Positions 15,246 to 23,988 of a stretch of DNA of 64,000 bases are shown here, one piece after another (the stretch's first letter is position 1; every line of letters starts with the position of its first letter). The stretch is from NCBI GenBank assembly GCA_050246475.1, contig JBFWVZ010000005.1, positions 214,097-278,096 on the forward strand, given 5' to 3'. The translations under genes were made by a program, and so were the position numbers. The notes beneath the pieces were generated by a model. That model did not search any database. It saw only the letters and a list, made by a program, of their open reading frames with translations, and was not told the origin of the DNA. The stretch is from CADEEL01 sp050246475. GTDB taxonomy: Bacteria > Pseudomonadota > Alphaproteobacteria > Caulobacterales > Aquidulcibacteraceae.

Positions 15246-16100
15246 ATGCGCATCCTCACGGCCCTTGGTTCGCTCGCGGAGATCAAAGCCGCGGCGCAGG
15301 AATTCGACGGGCTCGATCCCTCGCCCGCGGACGCGGTTTCCTGGTTCGAAGAGAGCCCGAACCGCTTCCGGCTCGAAGTTTATGTGCATAGCGAGCAGGA
15401 CGAAGCTTCCGCGCGCGCGGTGATCGGGCACGCGGCGCCCGATCTCCATGTGAACGGCGAAGACGTGCGCGACGCCGATTGGGTCGCGATGGCGCTCGAT
15501 GGTCTTCCGGCTGTGCGCGCGGGGCGGTTCGTCGTCGCAGGCGCGCATGCGCTCAAAAGCGTACATGGCGGCGCCAAAAAACTCTGGATCGAAGCGAGCG
15601 AAGCCTTCGGCACCGGCCATCACGGCACGACCTATGGCTGTCTCGCCGCGCTTGAGAAGACCGCGCAGGCGCGGCGCGTGAAGCGCGTGCTCGATGTCGG
15701 CGCGGGCTCAGGCGTGCTGGCGATCGCGGCGGCGAAACTGGGCGCACAGGCGCTTGCCATCGAGATCGATCCGCGCGCGGCGGCGATCGCGGAGATCAAC
15801 GTGCGGCAAAACAAGATGCGCCCGCGCGTGCGCGTGCTGGCCGCCGACGGCGCGCGCCACATCGCGCAGAAGCGCTTCGATCTCGTGTTCGCGAACATTC
15901 TGATGCGCCCGCTTATCCGGCTTGCGCCCTTGCTCGCCCGCGCGACCGCGCCTGGCGGCACGCTCATCCTCTCGGGGCTGCTGCACAAACAAGAGCCGCT
16001 CATCCGGCTCGCCTATCAATCGCGCGGGCTCGCGCTCGCGGCGAGGCTGAGGCGCGAAAGCTGGGTGACGCTCGTTTGGCGGCGCGCTCAGCGCGCATAG
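15246..16100 (+). CDS. prmA: Ribosomal protein L11 methyltransferase
   Basis: PrmA trimethylates lysines of ribosomal protein L11 using S-adenosylmethionine. The 284-residue protein has the small N-terminal substrate-recognition domain and then the catalytic domain: EASEAFGTGHHGTT (the family-specific linker motif), SAM motif I VLDVGAGSGVLAIAAAKLGA, acidic loop AIEIDPRA and the FANILMRPL motif in place of NPPY. Slightly short and Arg-rich at the C-terminus. It stands alone on this strand; its 3' end overlaps the convergent secreted protein gene by 13 bases. Confidence 0.9.
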   Translation: MRILTALGSLAEIKAAAQEFDGLDPSPADAVSWFEESPNRFRLEVYVHSEQDEASARAVIGHAAPDLHVNGEDVRDADWVAMALDGLPAVRAGRFVVAGAHALKSVHGGAKKLWIEASEAFGTGHHGTTYGCLAALEKTAQARRVKRVLDVGAGSGVLAIAAAKLGAQALAIEIDPRAAAIAEINVRQNKMRPRVRVLAADGARHIAQKRFDLVFANILMRPLIRLAPLLARATAPGGTLILSGLLHKQEPLIRLAYQSRGLALAARLRRESWVTLVWRRAQRA

Positions 16101-16543
16101 AGATTGAGCGCGAAATAACAGCCCGAACGCACGCCGCAGGAAGGCATCAGCGCCTGCACGGAGAAGCGCCCGGTCCAACGCGGGATGGAGCTGACGTTCG
16201 GCACGGTGCCCGGCCCCGTGTCCTCGGTGATGAGCCCACCGCCCTGATCGAACAGCCGGAGATCGAGATCGCCGCAAGCGCGGTCGCACACGCCGACGAC
16301 GCGGTATTCCGCGCCGGCCTGAAGCGTGAACGTGTAGCCGCGCGCGCCTCCTTGCGGGAGAATGCCCGTAAACGTTCCCGGCACGCGGCGGAAACCTTGC
16401 CGCGCCATCGTCTGCTCGACGGCTGAAAGCTGCACGGCAAGCTGGGCGGCATAATTCGGCGGCACCTGCGCGGACGCGGCGTTGCCCAGCGCCAGAAGCG
16501 CGGCCAACGCAAGCGCGGGTTTGATCGCGAAGCGGCGCAGCAT
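16088..16543 (-). CDS. Secreted PPC-like domain protein, paralogue of the TIR protein's C-terminal domain
   Basis: A 151-residue protein with a signal peptide (MLRRFAIKPALALAALLALG...SAQ) followed by a single beta domain. The pattern YRVVGVCDRACGDLDLRLFD, a Gly-rich turn, and FSVQALMPSCGVRSGCYFAL aligns along its length with residues 240-356 of the TIR protein at 9165-10235, including all four cysteines. The fold resembles pre-peptidase C-terminal domains, so it may bind or scaffold in the periplasm or be secreted. An upstream ATG at 16606 would add a non-hydrophobic leader; 16543 fits the signal peptide. Confidence 0.8.
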   Translation of the reverse strand: MLRRFAIKPALALAALLALGNAASAQVPPNYAAQLAVQLSAVEQTMARQGFRRVPGTFTGILPQGGARGYTFTLQAGAEYRVVGVCDRACGDLDLRLFDQGGGLITEDTGPGTVPNVSSIPRWTGRFSVQALMPSCGVRSGCYFALNLYAR

Positions 16544-16685
16544 CGGAGGGTCCAGCCAAGCTCTCGAACAGGGACGCGACTCGCGGCCCCGAGCGCAGGA
16601 AGCCACAAGCCCGCTTAACCCGGCATCAATGAGGCGACAGGCGCGCCGGATTGCGCCCTTGGCGCCAGGCGCCTAATTTCCCCGG

Positions 16686-18494
16686 ATGATCCAGACATTC
16701 GAGCAACAGGGCGGCCCCGCCCTCGGCCGCAAGCATCTCCCGCTCCTGCGCAAGCAATTGGAGCGCCTCGGCCTCGACGGGATGATCATCCCGCACGAGG
16801 ACGAATGGCAGAACGAATACGTCCCTCCGGCGTATGATCGTTTGGCGTGGCTGACTGGCTTCACCGGGTCGGCGGGCGCAGCAATTGTGTTGAAAGACGA
16901 AGCCGCCGTCTTCGTCGATGGCCGCTACACGCTGCAGGTGCGCGATCAGGTGGATGCGAAGCTCTTTGAGTATCGCGATCTGATCGAAGGGGGGCCGGCC
17001 GCTTACATTCGCGAGCGCGGGCGCGGCGCGAAGATCGGCTTCGATCCTAAGCTCGTGAGCCCCGACAGCCTGGATCGCCTGCGTGCGGCGGCGAGCGATG
17101 CGGGCGCGGAGTTGACGCCCGTTTCGCCCAATCCGATCGATGCGGCGTGGAACGATCGCCCCGCGATCCCGATGGCGAAGGTCGCGCCGCATCCTGAAGC
17201 ATACACGGGCGAGGCTTCGGCCGCGAAGCGCAGGCGCTTGGGCGATTCCATCGCCGCCGACGGCGCGGACGCGGTCGTCATCACGTCGCCTGCGTCCCTC
17301 GCGTGGCTCTTCAACATTCGCGGCGGCGACGTGGCGCGCACGCCGCTGCCGCTTGGCGAGGCCGTGCTGCGCGCGGACGGACGCGCCGATCTCTTTCTGG
17401 CGCCCGAGAAAGTGACTCCTGAGCTGCGTGATTTCCTCGGCAACGAAGTGGCGCTCAAGCGCCCCGAGGATTTGCCGCAAGCGCTGGCGGATTTGTCCGG
17501 GCAGCGCGTGCGGCTCGATCCCGGCAGCGCCAGCGCCTGGTATTTCGAGGCGCTCAAAGAAGCCGGCGCGCAAGTGCTGCGCGGCGTCGATCCCGTCATG
17601 TTGCCGCGCGCCACGAAAAACGAGGTGGAGATCGAGGGCTCGCGCAAGGCGCATGCGCGCGATGGCGCGGCACTCTCCCGCTTCCTGCATTGGGCCGCGA
17701 CCGAGGCGCAAACCGGCAAGGCCGATGAGATCACGGCCTGCGGCGTGCTGGAGAATTTCCGCCACGAAACCGGCGCGCTCAAGGACCTCTCGTTCGATTC
17801 AATCTCCGGCGCGGGACCGAACGGCGCCATCGTGCATTACCGCGCAAGCGTCAAATCGAACCGGAAGCTCAAGCGCGGCTCGCTTTTCCTGATCGATTCC
17901 GGCGGGCAATATCTCGACGGCACGACGGATGTGACTCGCACCGTCGCCATCGGGCGCCCGAGCCCGGAGATGAAGGACCGCTTCACACGCGTGCTCAAAG
18001 GGCACATCGCGCTTTCGCGCGTGCGCTTCCCCAAAGGCACGAGCGGGCATCAGCTCGATGCGCTGGCGCGCATGGCGCTTTGGGAAGCGGGGCTCGACTA
18101 CGATCACGGCACCGGCCACGGAGTCGGCTCTTATCTCGGCGTTCACGAGGGCCCCCACCGCATCGCCAAGTTCGTCAACACGCAGCCGCTCGAGCCGGGG
18201 ATGATCGTCTCCAACGAGCCGGGCTATTACAAGACGGGCGCGTACGGCATCCGCATCGAGAATCTGCAGGTCGTCACGCCTGCTTCGCAAATCGACGGCG
18301 GCGAGCGCGCGATGCTTGGCTTCGAGACGCTGACGCTGGCGCCCATCGACCGCAAGCTCATCGTGAAGACGATGCTCTCGAAGGAAGAGCGCGCCTGGCT
18401 CAACGCCTACCACGCGCGCGTGGCGGAAATTGTCGGCCCGAAGCTCTCGGGCGAGGCAAAGACGTGGCTCGTGGAAGCGACCGCGCCGATTTGA
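16686..18494 (+). CDS. Aminopeptidase P family (M24) Xaa-Pro aminopeptidase
   Basis: A 602-residue metallopeptidase that removes an N-terminal residue preceding proline. It has the long eukaryote-like/XPNPEP1 architecture: two N-terminal creatinase-like domains, then the pita-bread catalytic domain and a C-terminal extension. Metal ligands are visible as DSGGQYLDGTTDVTRT (two Asp), GTGHGVGSYLGVHEGP (His), VSNEPGYYK (Glu) and GIRIENL (Glu). No signal peptide, so cytoplasmic. DUF2277 follows 12 bases downstream on the same strand and is likely co-transcribed. Confidence 0.93.
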   Translation: MIQTFEQQGGPALGRKHLPLLRKQLERLGLDGMIIPHEDEWQNEYVPPAYDRLAWLTGFTGSAGAAIVLKDEAAVFVDGRYTLQVRDQVDAKLFEYRDLIEGGPAAYIRERGRGAKIGFDPKLVSPDSLDRLRAAASDAGAELTPVSPNPIDAAWNDRPAIPMAKVAPHPEAYTGEASAAKRRRLGDSIAADGADAVVITSPASLAWLFNIRGGDVARTPLPLGEAVLRADGRADLFLAPEKVTPELRDFLGNEVALKRPEDLPQALADLSGQRVRLDPGSASAWYFEALKEAGAQVLRGVDPVMLPRATKNEVEIEGSRKAHARDGAALSRFLHWAATEAQTGKADEITACGVLENFRHETGALKDLSFDSISGAGPNGAIVHYRASVKSNRKLKRGSLFLIDSGGQYLDGTTDVTRTVAIGRPSPEMKDRFTRVLKGHIALSRVRFPKGTSGHQLDALARMALWEAGLDYDHGTGHGVGSYLGVHEGPHRIAKFVNTQPLEPGMIVSNEPGYYKTGAYGIRIENLQVVTPASQIDGGERAMLGFETLTLAPIDRKLIVKTMLSKEERAWLNAYHARVAEIVGPKLSGEAKTWLVEATAPI

Positions 18495-18506
18495 GGATCA
18501 GGATCC

Positions 18507-18788
18507 ATGTGCCGCAACATCAAGACGCTGCATAATTTCGCGCCGCCGGCGACCGATGAGGAAATCCGCGCGGCCTCGCTTCAATTCGTGCGCAAGCTCT
18601 CCGGCATGAACGCGCCTTCGAAAGCCAACGAGGCGGCGTTTAACGCCGCGATCGAGGAAGTCTTCGCCTCCGCGCGCCGCCTGATCGACTCGCTCGAAAC
18701 CCACGCGCCGCCGAAGGACCGCGAGATCGAAGCGGCGAAGGCGAAAGAACGCGCCGCGATCCGGTTTGGGAAGCCCGCAACCGCCTAG
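18507..18788 (+). CDS. DUF2277 family protein
   Basis: A 93-residue helical protein starting MCRNIKTLHNFAPPATDEEI, the invariant MCRNIKxLxNF opening of DUF2277. The middle reads VRKLSGMNAPSKANEAAFNA and the end is charged. Function is unknown; the conserved Cys2 and small size hint at a metal- or thiol-related role but this is speculation. It follows the aminopeptidase gene and its end overlaps the convergent nitrilase gene by 4 bases. Confidence 0.9.
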   Translation: MCRNIKTLHNFAPPATDEEIRAASLQFVRKLSGMNAPSKANEAAFNAAIEEVFASARRLIDSLETHAPPKDREIEAAKAKERAAIRFGKPATA

Positions 18789-19561
18789 AAGTCGAAATTC
18801 AGATCTCGCCGCGATTGATCGAGCACCCAGGTTGAGACTTTGGTGAGATCGAGTTCGGCAATGGCGAAAGTCTCGCCGGGGGACATCGTTTCATGCAGCA
18901 CCGCGCCGTCTGGCGCGATGAGGATGCTTGGGCAGTTCTGCTCTGACGCGGCCGCGTTGGCCCCCACGATGAAACGCTGCGTCTCCGCTGCGCGGCTGAT
19001 GAGGTGGCTGCGCCAAACCGGCGCCACGCGCGCATCCCCGATTGCGTTGTTGAGAAAACCGAACACCTCCGCGCCGTTCGCAGCCAGATGGCGCCATTGT
19101 TCGGGATGGCGGATTTCGCGGCACATCTGCACGGCGAGTTTGAACGCGACGCCGCCAAGCGAAACGTCCCAGATAGGCAGCGCGTCACCGGGCGTGAAAT
19201 CCCGCCGCTCAAGGTGCGCGAGATTGACCTTCCAATATTCTCCGCGCGCGCCGTTCGGTTCGCACACGAACGTGGCGTTGCGCCAGAGGCCGTCGCGGCG
19301 GACGCACGCGCCGAGCAGCAGCAACTGACCTCGCTTCGCCGCATGCGCGTGCAGGCGCTCAATCGCGCCATCGAGCGCAGCGTGATCGATCCGCGCGAGA
19401 AAATCGCTCTGCGGCGCATAGCCTGAGATCGCGCCTTCGGGCGTGACGACGAGCGAATTGTCCGGGCAGCGATCGATGAGCCGCTTCAACACAGCCTCGT
19501 TTGTCGCGATGTCGAGGCTCACGGGATGCTGGACGTAGGCGGCGAGGATCGTGCGGCTCAT
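18785..19561 (-). CDS. Carbon-nitrogen hydrolase (nitrilase superfamily)
   Basis: A 258-residue enzyme of the nitrilase fold, with the catalytic Glu-Lys-Cys triad visible: E42 in TPEGAISGY, K111 in YWKVNLAHLE and C147 in VQMCREIRHPEQW. Members hydrolyse amides, nitriles or carbamates; the region after the cysteine is not one that lets me name a substrate. No signal peptide. Its start overlaps the ligA stop by 4 bases, so it is the downstream, coupled gene of the lpxC-bamD-ligA set. Confidence 0.88.
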   Translation of the reverse strand: MSRTILAAYVQHPVSLDIATNEAVLKRLIDRCPDNSLVVTPEGAISGYAPQSDFLARIDHAALDGAIERLHAHAAKRGQLLLLGACVRRDGLWRNATFVCEPNGARGEYWKVNLAHLERRDFTPGDALPIWDVSLGGVAFKLAVQMCREIRHPEQWRHLAANGAEVFGFLNNAIGDARVAPVWRSHLISRAAETQRFIVGANAAASEQNCPSILIAPDGAVLHETMSPGETFAIAELDLTKVSTWVLDQSRRDLNFDF

Positions 19562-21678
19562 GCGCCGATCAAGGCGATCCAGCCGTCCTCGTCGATCACC
19601 CGCACGCCGAGGGCGGTTGCTTCCTTGAGCTTCGAGCCCGCGCCGGGGCCGGCGACAACGAGATCGGTTTTCTTCGAGACGCTGCCGGCCACTTTGGCGC
19701 CGAGCGCGATCGCACGCGCCTTCGCCTCATCGCGCGTCATCTTCTCCAGCGTGCCGGTGAAGACGACCGTCATGCCCGACACTGGGCTCGACTGCGACGG
19801 TTTCTCCGCTTCGGCGGGCGTCACGCCGTCAGGGTTCTTGCGCGCGTGATAGATAAGGCCGTCGAGCGTTTCGCGATTATGCGGCTCCGCGAAGAAATCG
19901 ATGATCGCTTGGGCCTTTATGGGGCCGATCTTCTCCACGCTCGCCAGTTCGGCGCGCGCGCTTTCATCACCCTTCGCGGCGGCGAGCGCAGCTTCGGCAA
20001 ACGCATCCCACGACCCGTAGTGACGCGCGAGCACGCCCGCGAGCGTTTCGCCGATGTGGCGGATGCCGAGCGCGGTGATGAACCGCTCCAGCGCGGGCGC
20101 CTTGCGCGCCTCAATGGACGCCATCAGCTTGGCGACGCTCGTTTCACCGTAGCCTTCGCGTTCGCGGATTTCGTTCGCGTGCTGGTGCAGGCGGAAGATG
20201 TCCCCCGGCGCCTTGAGGAAGCCGGCGTCGTAAAATTCCTCGATCTGCTTATCGCCCAGGCCTTCGATATCGAGCGCTCGGCGCGAGGCGAAATGCTTCA
20301 AGCGCTCCTTGGCTTGCGCCGGGCACGTGAGCCCGCCCGTGCAGCGCTTCACGACATCGGCTTCGCCGGTGTCCGGATCGGTTTCGCGCACGGCGCGCGA
20401 ACCGCAGACGGGGCAAACATCCGGAAACTTGTATTTCTTCGCGCCCTTCGGGCGCTTCTCCATCACGACAGAGACGATCTGCGGGATGACGTCGCCGGCG
20501 CGCTGCAGCACGACCGTATCGCCGATGCGCACGTCCTTGCGCTCGATCTCGTCTTCGTTGTGCAGCGTCGCGTTCGTCACCGTGACGCCGCCGACGAAAA
20601 CGGGCTTCAAGCGCGCCACGGGCGTCAGCGCGCCTGTGCGGCCAACTTGGATGTCGATGCCTTCGAGGACCGTCTCCGCTTGTTCGGCCGGAAATTTGTG
20701 CGCGATCGCCCAGCGCGGGCTCCGGGAAACGAAGCCCAGGCGCTCCTGCAGATCGAGGCGATCGACCTTGTAGACGACGCCGTCGATCTCATAAGGCAGC
20801 TTCGCGCGCGCTTCGGCGATGCGGTTGTAGGCGGCGAGCAATTCCGCCGCCGTGCGCCCGGCGCGGCGATGCTCGTTCACGCGGAAGCCGCCTTCAGCCA
20901 AACGATCGAGCGCGTGGCGGTGTGTTTCCGCGAGCGGCGCTGTGGTTTGGCCCCAGCCCCAAACATAGAAACGCAGCGGGCGCGAGGCGGTGATTTTTGG
21001 ATCAAGCTGGCGCACCGCGCCGGCGGCGGCGTTGCGCGGGTTCACGTAGATCTGCGCGCCGGCGGCCTCGGCGCGCGCGTTCATCTCCGCGAATGCCTTT
21101 TTCTCCATATAGATCTCGCCGCGGATTTCGATGCTTTCCGGCCAACGCGCACCTTTGAGCTTTGCGGGAATGTCGCCAATCGTGCGGAGGTTTTCCGTCA
21201 CGTCCTCGCCTTCACGCCCATCGCCGCGCGTGGCGCCCTGCACGAAGACGCCGTTCTCGTAGCGCAGGCTCGCGGAGAGGCCGTCGATCTTCGGCTCGGA
21301 TTCGATCATCGGCGCGTCGGCTTCCGCGATGTTCAGGAAACGGCGGATGCGCGCGAGAAAATCCGCGACGTCTTCTTCCGCGAAAGCGTTGTCGAGGGAA
21401 AGCATCGGCGCGCGGTGAAGGACCTTCTTGAATCCTTCGCTGGGGCGGCCGCCGACTTTCTTCGCGGGCGAATCCGCGGAGACGAGTTCGGGGAATCGCG
21501 CGGCGATCGCGTCATGGCGGCGGCGCAGCGCGTCGTACGCCGCGTCGGAGATCACCGGCGCGTCTTCCTCGTGGTAGCGCTGATCGTGTTCGGCGATGGC
21601 GGAGGCCAGACGCGCAAGCTCCCGCTCCGCCTCTTTCGCCGTCAAATCTGGAACCAGTTTTTCGGCCGCCTTGGCCAT
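19558..21678 (-). CDS. ligA: NAD-dependent DNA ligase
   Basis: LigA seals nicks during replication and repair using NAD. At 706 residues it is the full bacterial form: NAD-binding Ia domain (HDQRYHEEDAPVISDAAYDA), adenylation domain with the lysine nucleophile K130 in EPKIDGLSASLRYENG, OB domain (FVGGVTVTNATLHNEDEI), a four-cysteine zinc finger (CPVCGS ... CTGGLTCPAQ), helix-hairpin-helix repeats and a C-terminal BRCT domain (GMTVVFTGTLEKMTRDEAKA). It follows DUF1272 by 18 bases on the same strand and is coupled to the nitrilase gene. Confidence 0.97.
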   Translation of the reverse strand: MAKAAEKLVPDLTAKEAERELARLASAIAEHDQRYHEEDAPVISDAAYDALRRRHDAIAARFPELVSADSPAKKVGGRPSEGFKKVLHRAPMLSLDNAFAEEDVADFLARIRRFLNIAEADAPMIESEPKIDGLSASLRYENGVFVQGATRGDGREGEDVTENLRTIGDIPAKLKGARWPESIEIRGEIYMEKKAFAEMNARAEAAGAQIYVNPRNAAAGAVRQLDPKITASRPLRFYVWGWGQTTAPLAETHRHALDRLAEGGFRVNEHRRAGRTAAELLAAYNRIAEARAKLPYEIDGVVYKVDRLDLQERLGFVSRSPRWAIAHKFPAEQAETVLEGIDIQVGRTGALTPVARLKPVFVGGVTVTNATLHNEDEIERKDVRIGDTVVLQRAGDVIPQIVSVVMEKRPKGAKKYKFPDVCPVCGSRAVRETDPDTGEADVVKRCTGGLTCPAQAKERLKHFASRRALDIEGLGDKQIEEFYDAGFLKAPGDIFRLHQHANEIREREGYGETSVAKLMASIEARKAPALERFITALGIRHIGETLAGVLARHYGSWDAFAEAALAAAKGDESARAELASVEKIGPIKAQAIIDFFAEPHNRETLDGLIYHARKNPDGVTPAEAEKPSQSSPVSGMTVVFTGTLEKMTRDEAKARAIALGAKVAGSVSKKTDLVVAGPGAGSKLKEATALGVRVIDEDGWIALIGA

Positions 21679-21696
21679 GGGGTCACGCCGCCCCTT

Positions 21697-21936
21697 CTAG
21701 GCGCACGCTTTGTGCGCTTTCGTCACGCGTTCCGTTGAAGCGGGAAAGCGCGCGAGAGCGGCTTGGGGGCGCACCGGGCGTTTCACCAATTCGCCGCCGC
21801 AATTCGGGCAGCGGCCGGCGAATTTCTGCGAAGCGCAATCGGGACAGAACGTGCACTCGAACGAGCAAATCCGCGCATCCGCATCCGCCGCCAGATCGCG
21901 ATCGCAACATTCGCAGTTTGGCCTGAGCGCCAGCAT
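21697..21936 (-). CDS. DUF1272 family zinc-ribbon-like protein
   Basis: A 79-residue protein with nine cysteines in pairs: CECCDRDL, CSFECTFCPDC, and CPNCGGEL. This is the DUF1272 pattern and implies bound zinc. It continues PVRPQAALARFPAS, the usual family tail. Function unknown. The ATG shares a base with the bamD stop (TGATG), so it is translated from the bamD message; DUF1272 is not otherwise linked to outer-membrane assembly as far as I know. Confidence 0.9.
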   Translation of the reverse strand: MLALRPNCECCDRDLAADADARICSFECTFCPDCASQKFAGRCPNCGGELVKRPVRPQAALARFPASTERVTKAHKACA

Positions 21937-22772
21937 CAGAAGATGCGCGAGAGCCAGCCGCGCCGCTGGCGCTCTTCTTGCGTCGCCGGCGTAACGCCGC
22001 GCCGCTCCATCAGCTCGTAAGTGCGCTCATACCACTCGCTGCCGGGGAAATTGTACCCAAGCACGGCGGCGGAGCGCTGCGCTTCATCGAGCATGCCGAC
22101 GGTGAGATAGGATTCTACCAGGCGGTGGAGCGCTTCGGGCACGTGGCTCGTGCGCTGATAGTGCTCGTCTTCGACGACGCGCCGGAATCGGTTCATGGCG
22201 GCGAGCGTCTGGCCCTGGTTCAGATAGAAGCGGCCGATCTCCATCTCTTTGCCGGCCAGCTGATCGTACGTCATGTCGATCTTGAGGCGCGCGTCGCGCG
22301 CATAATCGCTCTCCGGGAAACGCCGCACGACCTCTTGGAGCGCATTGAGCGCGGCCTGCGTCGTCGCCTGATCGCGGCCGACGTCGAGGATGCGTTCGAA
22401 GTGGCAAATCGCGATGAGATAATAGGCGTAGGGCGCGCTCTCATTGCCGGGGTGAAGCGCGATGAACCGCTGCGCCGCGGAGACCGCGTCATCATAGTCG
22501 CGTGCGCGGTACTTGGCGTAGGCGTTCATCAGGATGGCTCGGCGCGCCCAGGACGAATACGGGTGCTGACGCTCCACTTCCTCGAAGGCGGTGGCCGCAT
22601 CGGACCAGCGGCCGCGATCGAGAAGATCGGCGGCGCGGTTGTAGAGCTGCTCGACCGGCTCTTCCTGATATTGCAGCGACGCACGTTGGCGGTCCCCCGC
22701 GCAAGCCGTCGCCGTCAGCGCCACGACCGCCAGGCCCGCCGCGCGCGCCCAAAGCGGAATGTCTCGGATCAT
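21936..22772 (-). CDS. bamD: Outer membrane assembly lipoprotein BamD
   Basis: BamD is the essential lipoprotein of the BAM complex that inserts beta-barrel proteins into the outer membrane. The 278-residue protein has a lipoprotein signal ending LTATAC (lipidated C24), then tetratricopeptide repeats: LYNRAADLLDRGRWSDAATA, FEEVERQHPYSSWARRA, YDDAVSAAQRFIALHPGNE and the conserved RFPESDYARDA. A 153-base gap separates it from the upstream lpxC gene; ligA lies downstream. The order lpxC-bamD-ligA behind ftsZ is, as far as I recall, usual in Caulobacterales. Confidence 0.94.
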   Translation of the reverse strand: MIRDIPLWARAAGLAVVALTATACAGDRQRASLQYQEEPVEQLYNRAADLLDRGRWSDAATAFEEVERQHPYSSWARRAILMNAYAKYRARDYDDAVSAAQRFIALHPGNESAPYAYYLIAICHFERILDVGRDQATTQAALNALQEVVRRFPESDYARDARLKIDMTYDQLAGKEMEIGRFYLNQGQTLAAMNRFRRVVEDEHYQRTSHVPEALHRLVESYLTVGMLDEAQRSAAVLGYNFPGSEWYERTYELMERRGVTPATQEERQRRGWLSRIF

Positions 22773-22925
22773 GGACGAAACCCTCTAAGCCGGGGCCCCT
22801 CGGCCGCCCGGCGCGGCCATGGGCTTACTATGCCTCTCCGCGCCGGGAAAGCGGCGGGCGCCGCTGCCCGCAGCGGACTGTGCAAAACCCTGAAATTACG
22901 GCGGCTTTGCGCCTTCGCCGGGTGT

Positions 22926-23846
22926 CTAGCCGAGCGCGGCGGCCCGCACAGGCTGATCCAGCGATTCCCAGCGCCAAGCGTGCGGCGCGGCCATCAGCGC
23001 GGCCAGGAGCTTGGCGTTCATCGCGTGCCCGGGCTGATCGGCGACATAGCGCCCCGCGATGGGGGCGCCCGCGAGGGCGAGATCGCCCACCGCGTCCAGC
23101 ATCTTGTGGCGGACGAACTCGTCCTCGAAACGCAGGCCCTCGGGATTGAGCACACGGCCCTCTTCCACGACGACCGCGTTGTCCATCGAAGCGCCGAGCC
23201 CACGCCCGGCGGCGCGCATCGCGTCCACGTCCTTCGCGAAGCCGAACGTGCGTGCATCCGCTATATCGGCAAGGAAGCTCTCGCGCGTGAGTTTCGCGGT
23301 GCGGCGCTGCGTGCCGATGGCGGCATCCTGAAAGCGGATCGTCACATCCAGCGCCAATTCCTCGGCATCGAAATCGGGCTCGAGCGCGGCTTCCTTGGCG
23401 CCGTCCTTCACCGCGACGCGCTCCACGATGCGGATGACGCGGCGGTGAGCGCCCAGAACGCGCTGGCCGGCATTCTCCAGAATTTGCACGAAGGGCGCGG
23501 CCGAGCCGTCGAGGATCGGCAGCTCGGGGCCATCGATCTCGACGATCAGATTGTCGATCTCAAGCCCGGCGCAGGCGGCGAGAAAATGCTCGACGGTGGC
23601 GATCTCGACGCCCGCCTCGTTGCGCAGCGTCGTGCCCAGGAGCGTGGCCGCGACATTCTCGGCGGCGGCCTTGATGCGGTTGTTCTCCGCGATGTCGGTG
23701 CGGACGAAGACGATGCCCGTCCCGGCTTCGGCCGGCTTGACGACAAGGCGCGCGTGCGCGCCGGAGTGCACGCCGATGCCCGCGCACATGGCGGGGCCTG
23801 CGATGGTCGTCTGCAAGCGCATGGGTTCTCCCCCGCCGAAGGCCAT
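22926..23846 (-). CDS. lpxC: UDP-3-O-acyl-N-acetylglucosamine deacetylase
   Basis: LpxC catalyses the first committed step of lipid A synthesis and uses zinc. The 306-residue protein shows TTIAGPAMCAGIGVHSGAHA at the front, the zinc-ligand helix TVEHFLAACAGLEIDNLIVE, then GPELPILDGSAAPFV and the second ligand motif HKMLDAVGDLALAG. A strong ribosome site (AAGGAG) precedes the ATG. It is transcribed in the same direction as ftsZ, but a divergent TPR gene sits between, so it needs its own promoter, which must lie in 23847-23988. Confidence 0.95.
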   Translation of the reverse strand: MAFGGGEPMRLQTTIAGPAMCAGIGVHSGAHARLVVKPAEAGTGIVFVRTDIAENNRIKAAAENVAATLLGTTLRNEAGVEIATVEHFLAACAGLEIDNLIVEIDGPELPILDGSAAPFVQILENAGQRVLGAHRRVIRIVERVAVKDGAKEAALEPDFDAEELALDVTIRFQDAAIGTQRRTAKLTRESFLADIADARTFGFAKDVDAMRAAGRGLGASMDNAVVVEEGRVLNPEGLRFEDEFVRHKMLDAVGDLALAGAPIAGRYVADQPGHAMNAKLLAALMAAPHAWRWESLDQPVRAAALG

Positions 23847-23988
23847 CTTTGCTCCTTATCCCCTCACCAAAGAGGATGTACGGATGGAGCGGGATGCGCT
23901 CAAAACACGTTGCGCTACGGTTTGTGACAATTAAAGCTAATGAAAAGACTGGGGATTTTCACCACCGGCGCGGGGGCCTGAAACGCAC
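23847..23988. other. Divergent promoter region of lpxC and the TPR gene
   Basis: This stretch contains an AT-rich patch around 23925-23960 in an otherwise GC-rich region, which is where promoters for both genes probably lie. No box could be assigned with confidence. Confidence 0.4.

Noticed and set aside
19501..21738. Plus-strand open frame of 745 codons opposite ligA
   Set aside because: Complement of a certain LigA gene with no family features; typical GC-rich shadow frame. The same applies to long frames opposite bamD/lpxC (21978-23927) and the SLC13 gene (34901-36361).
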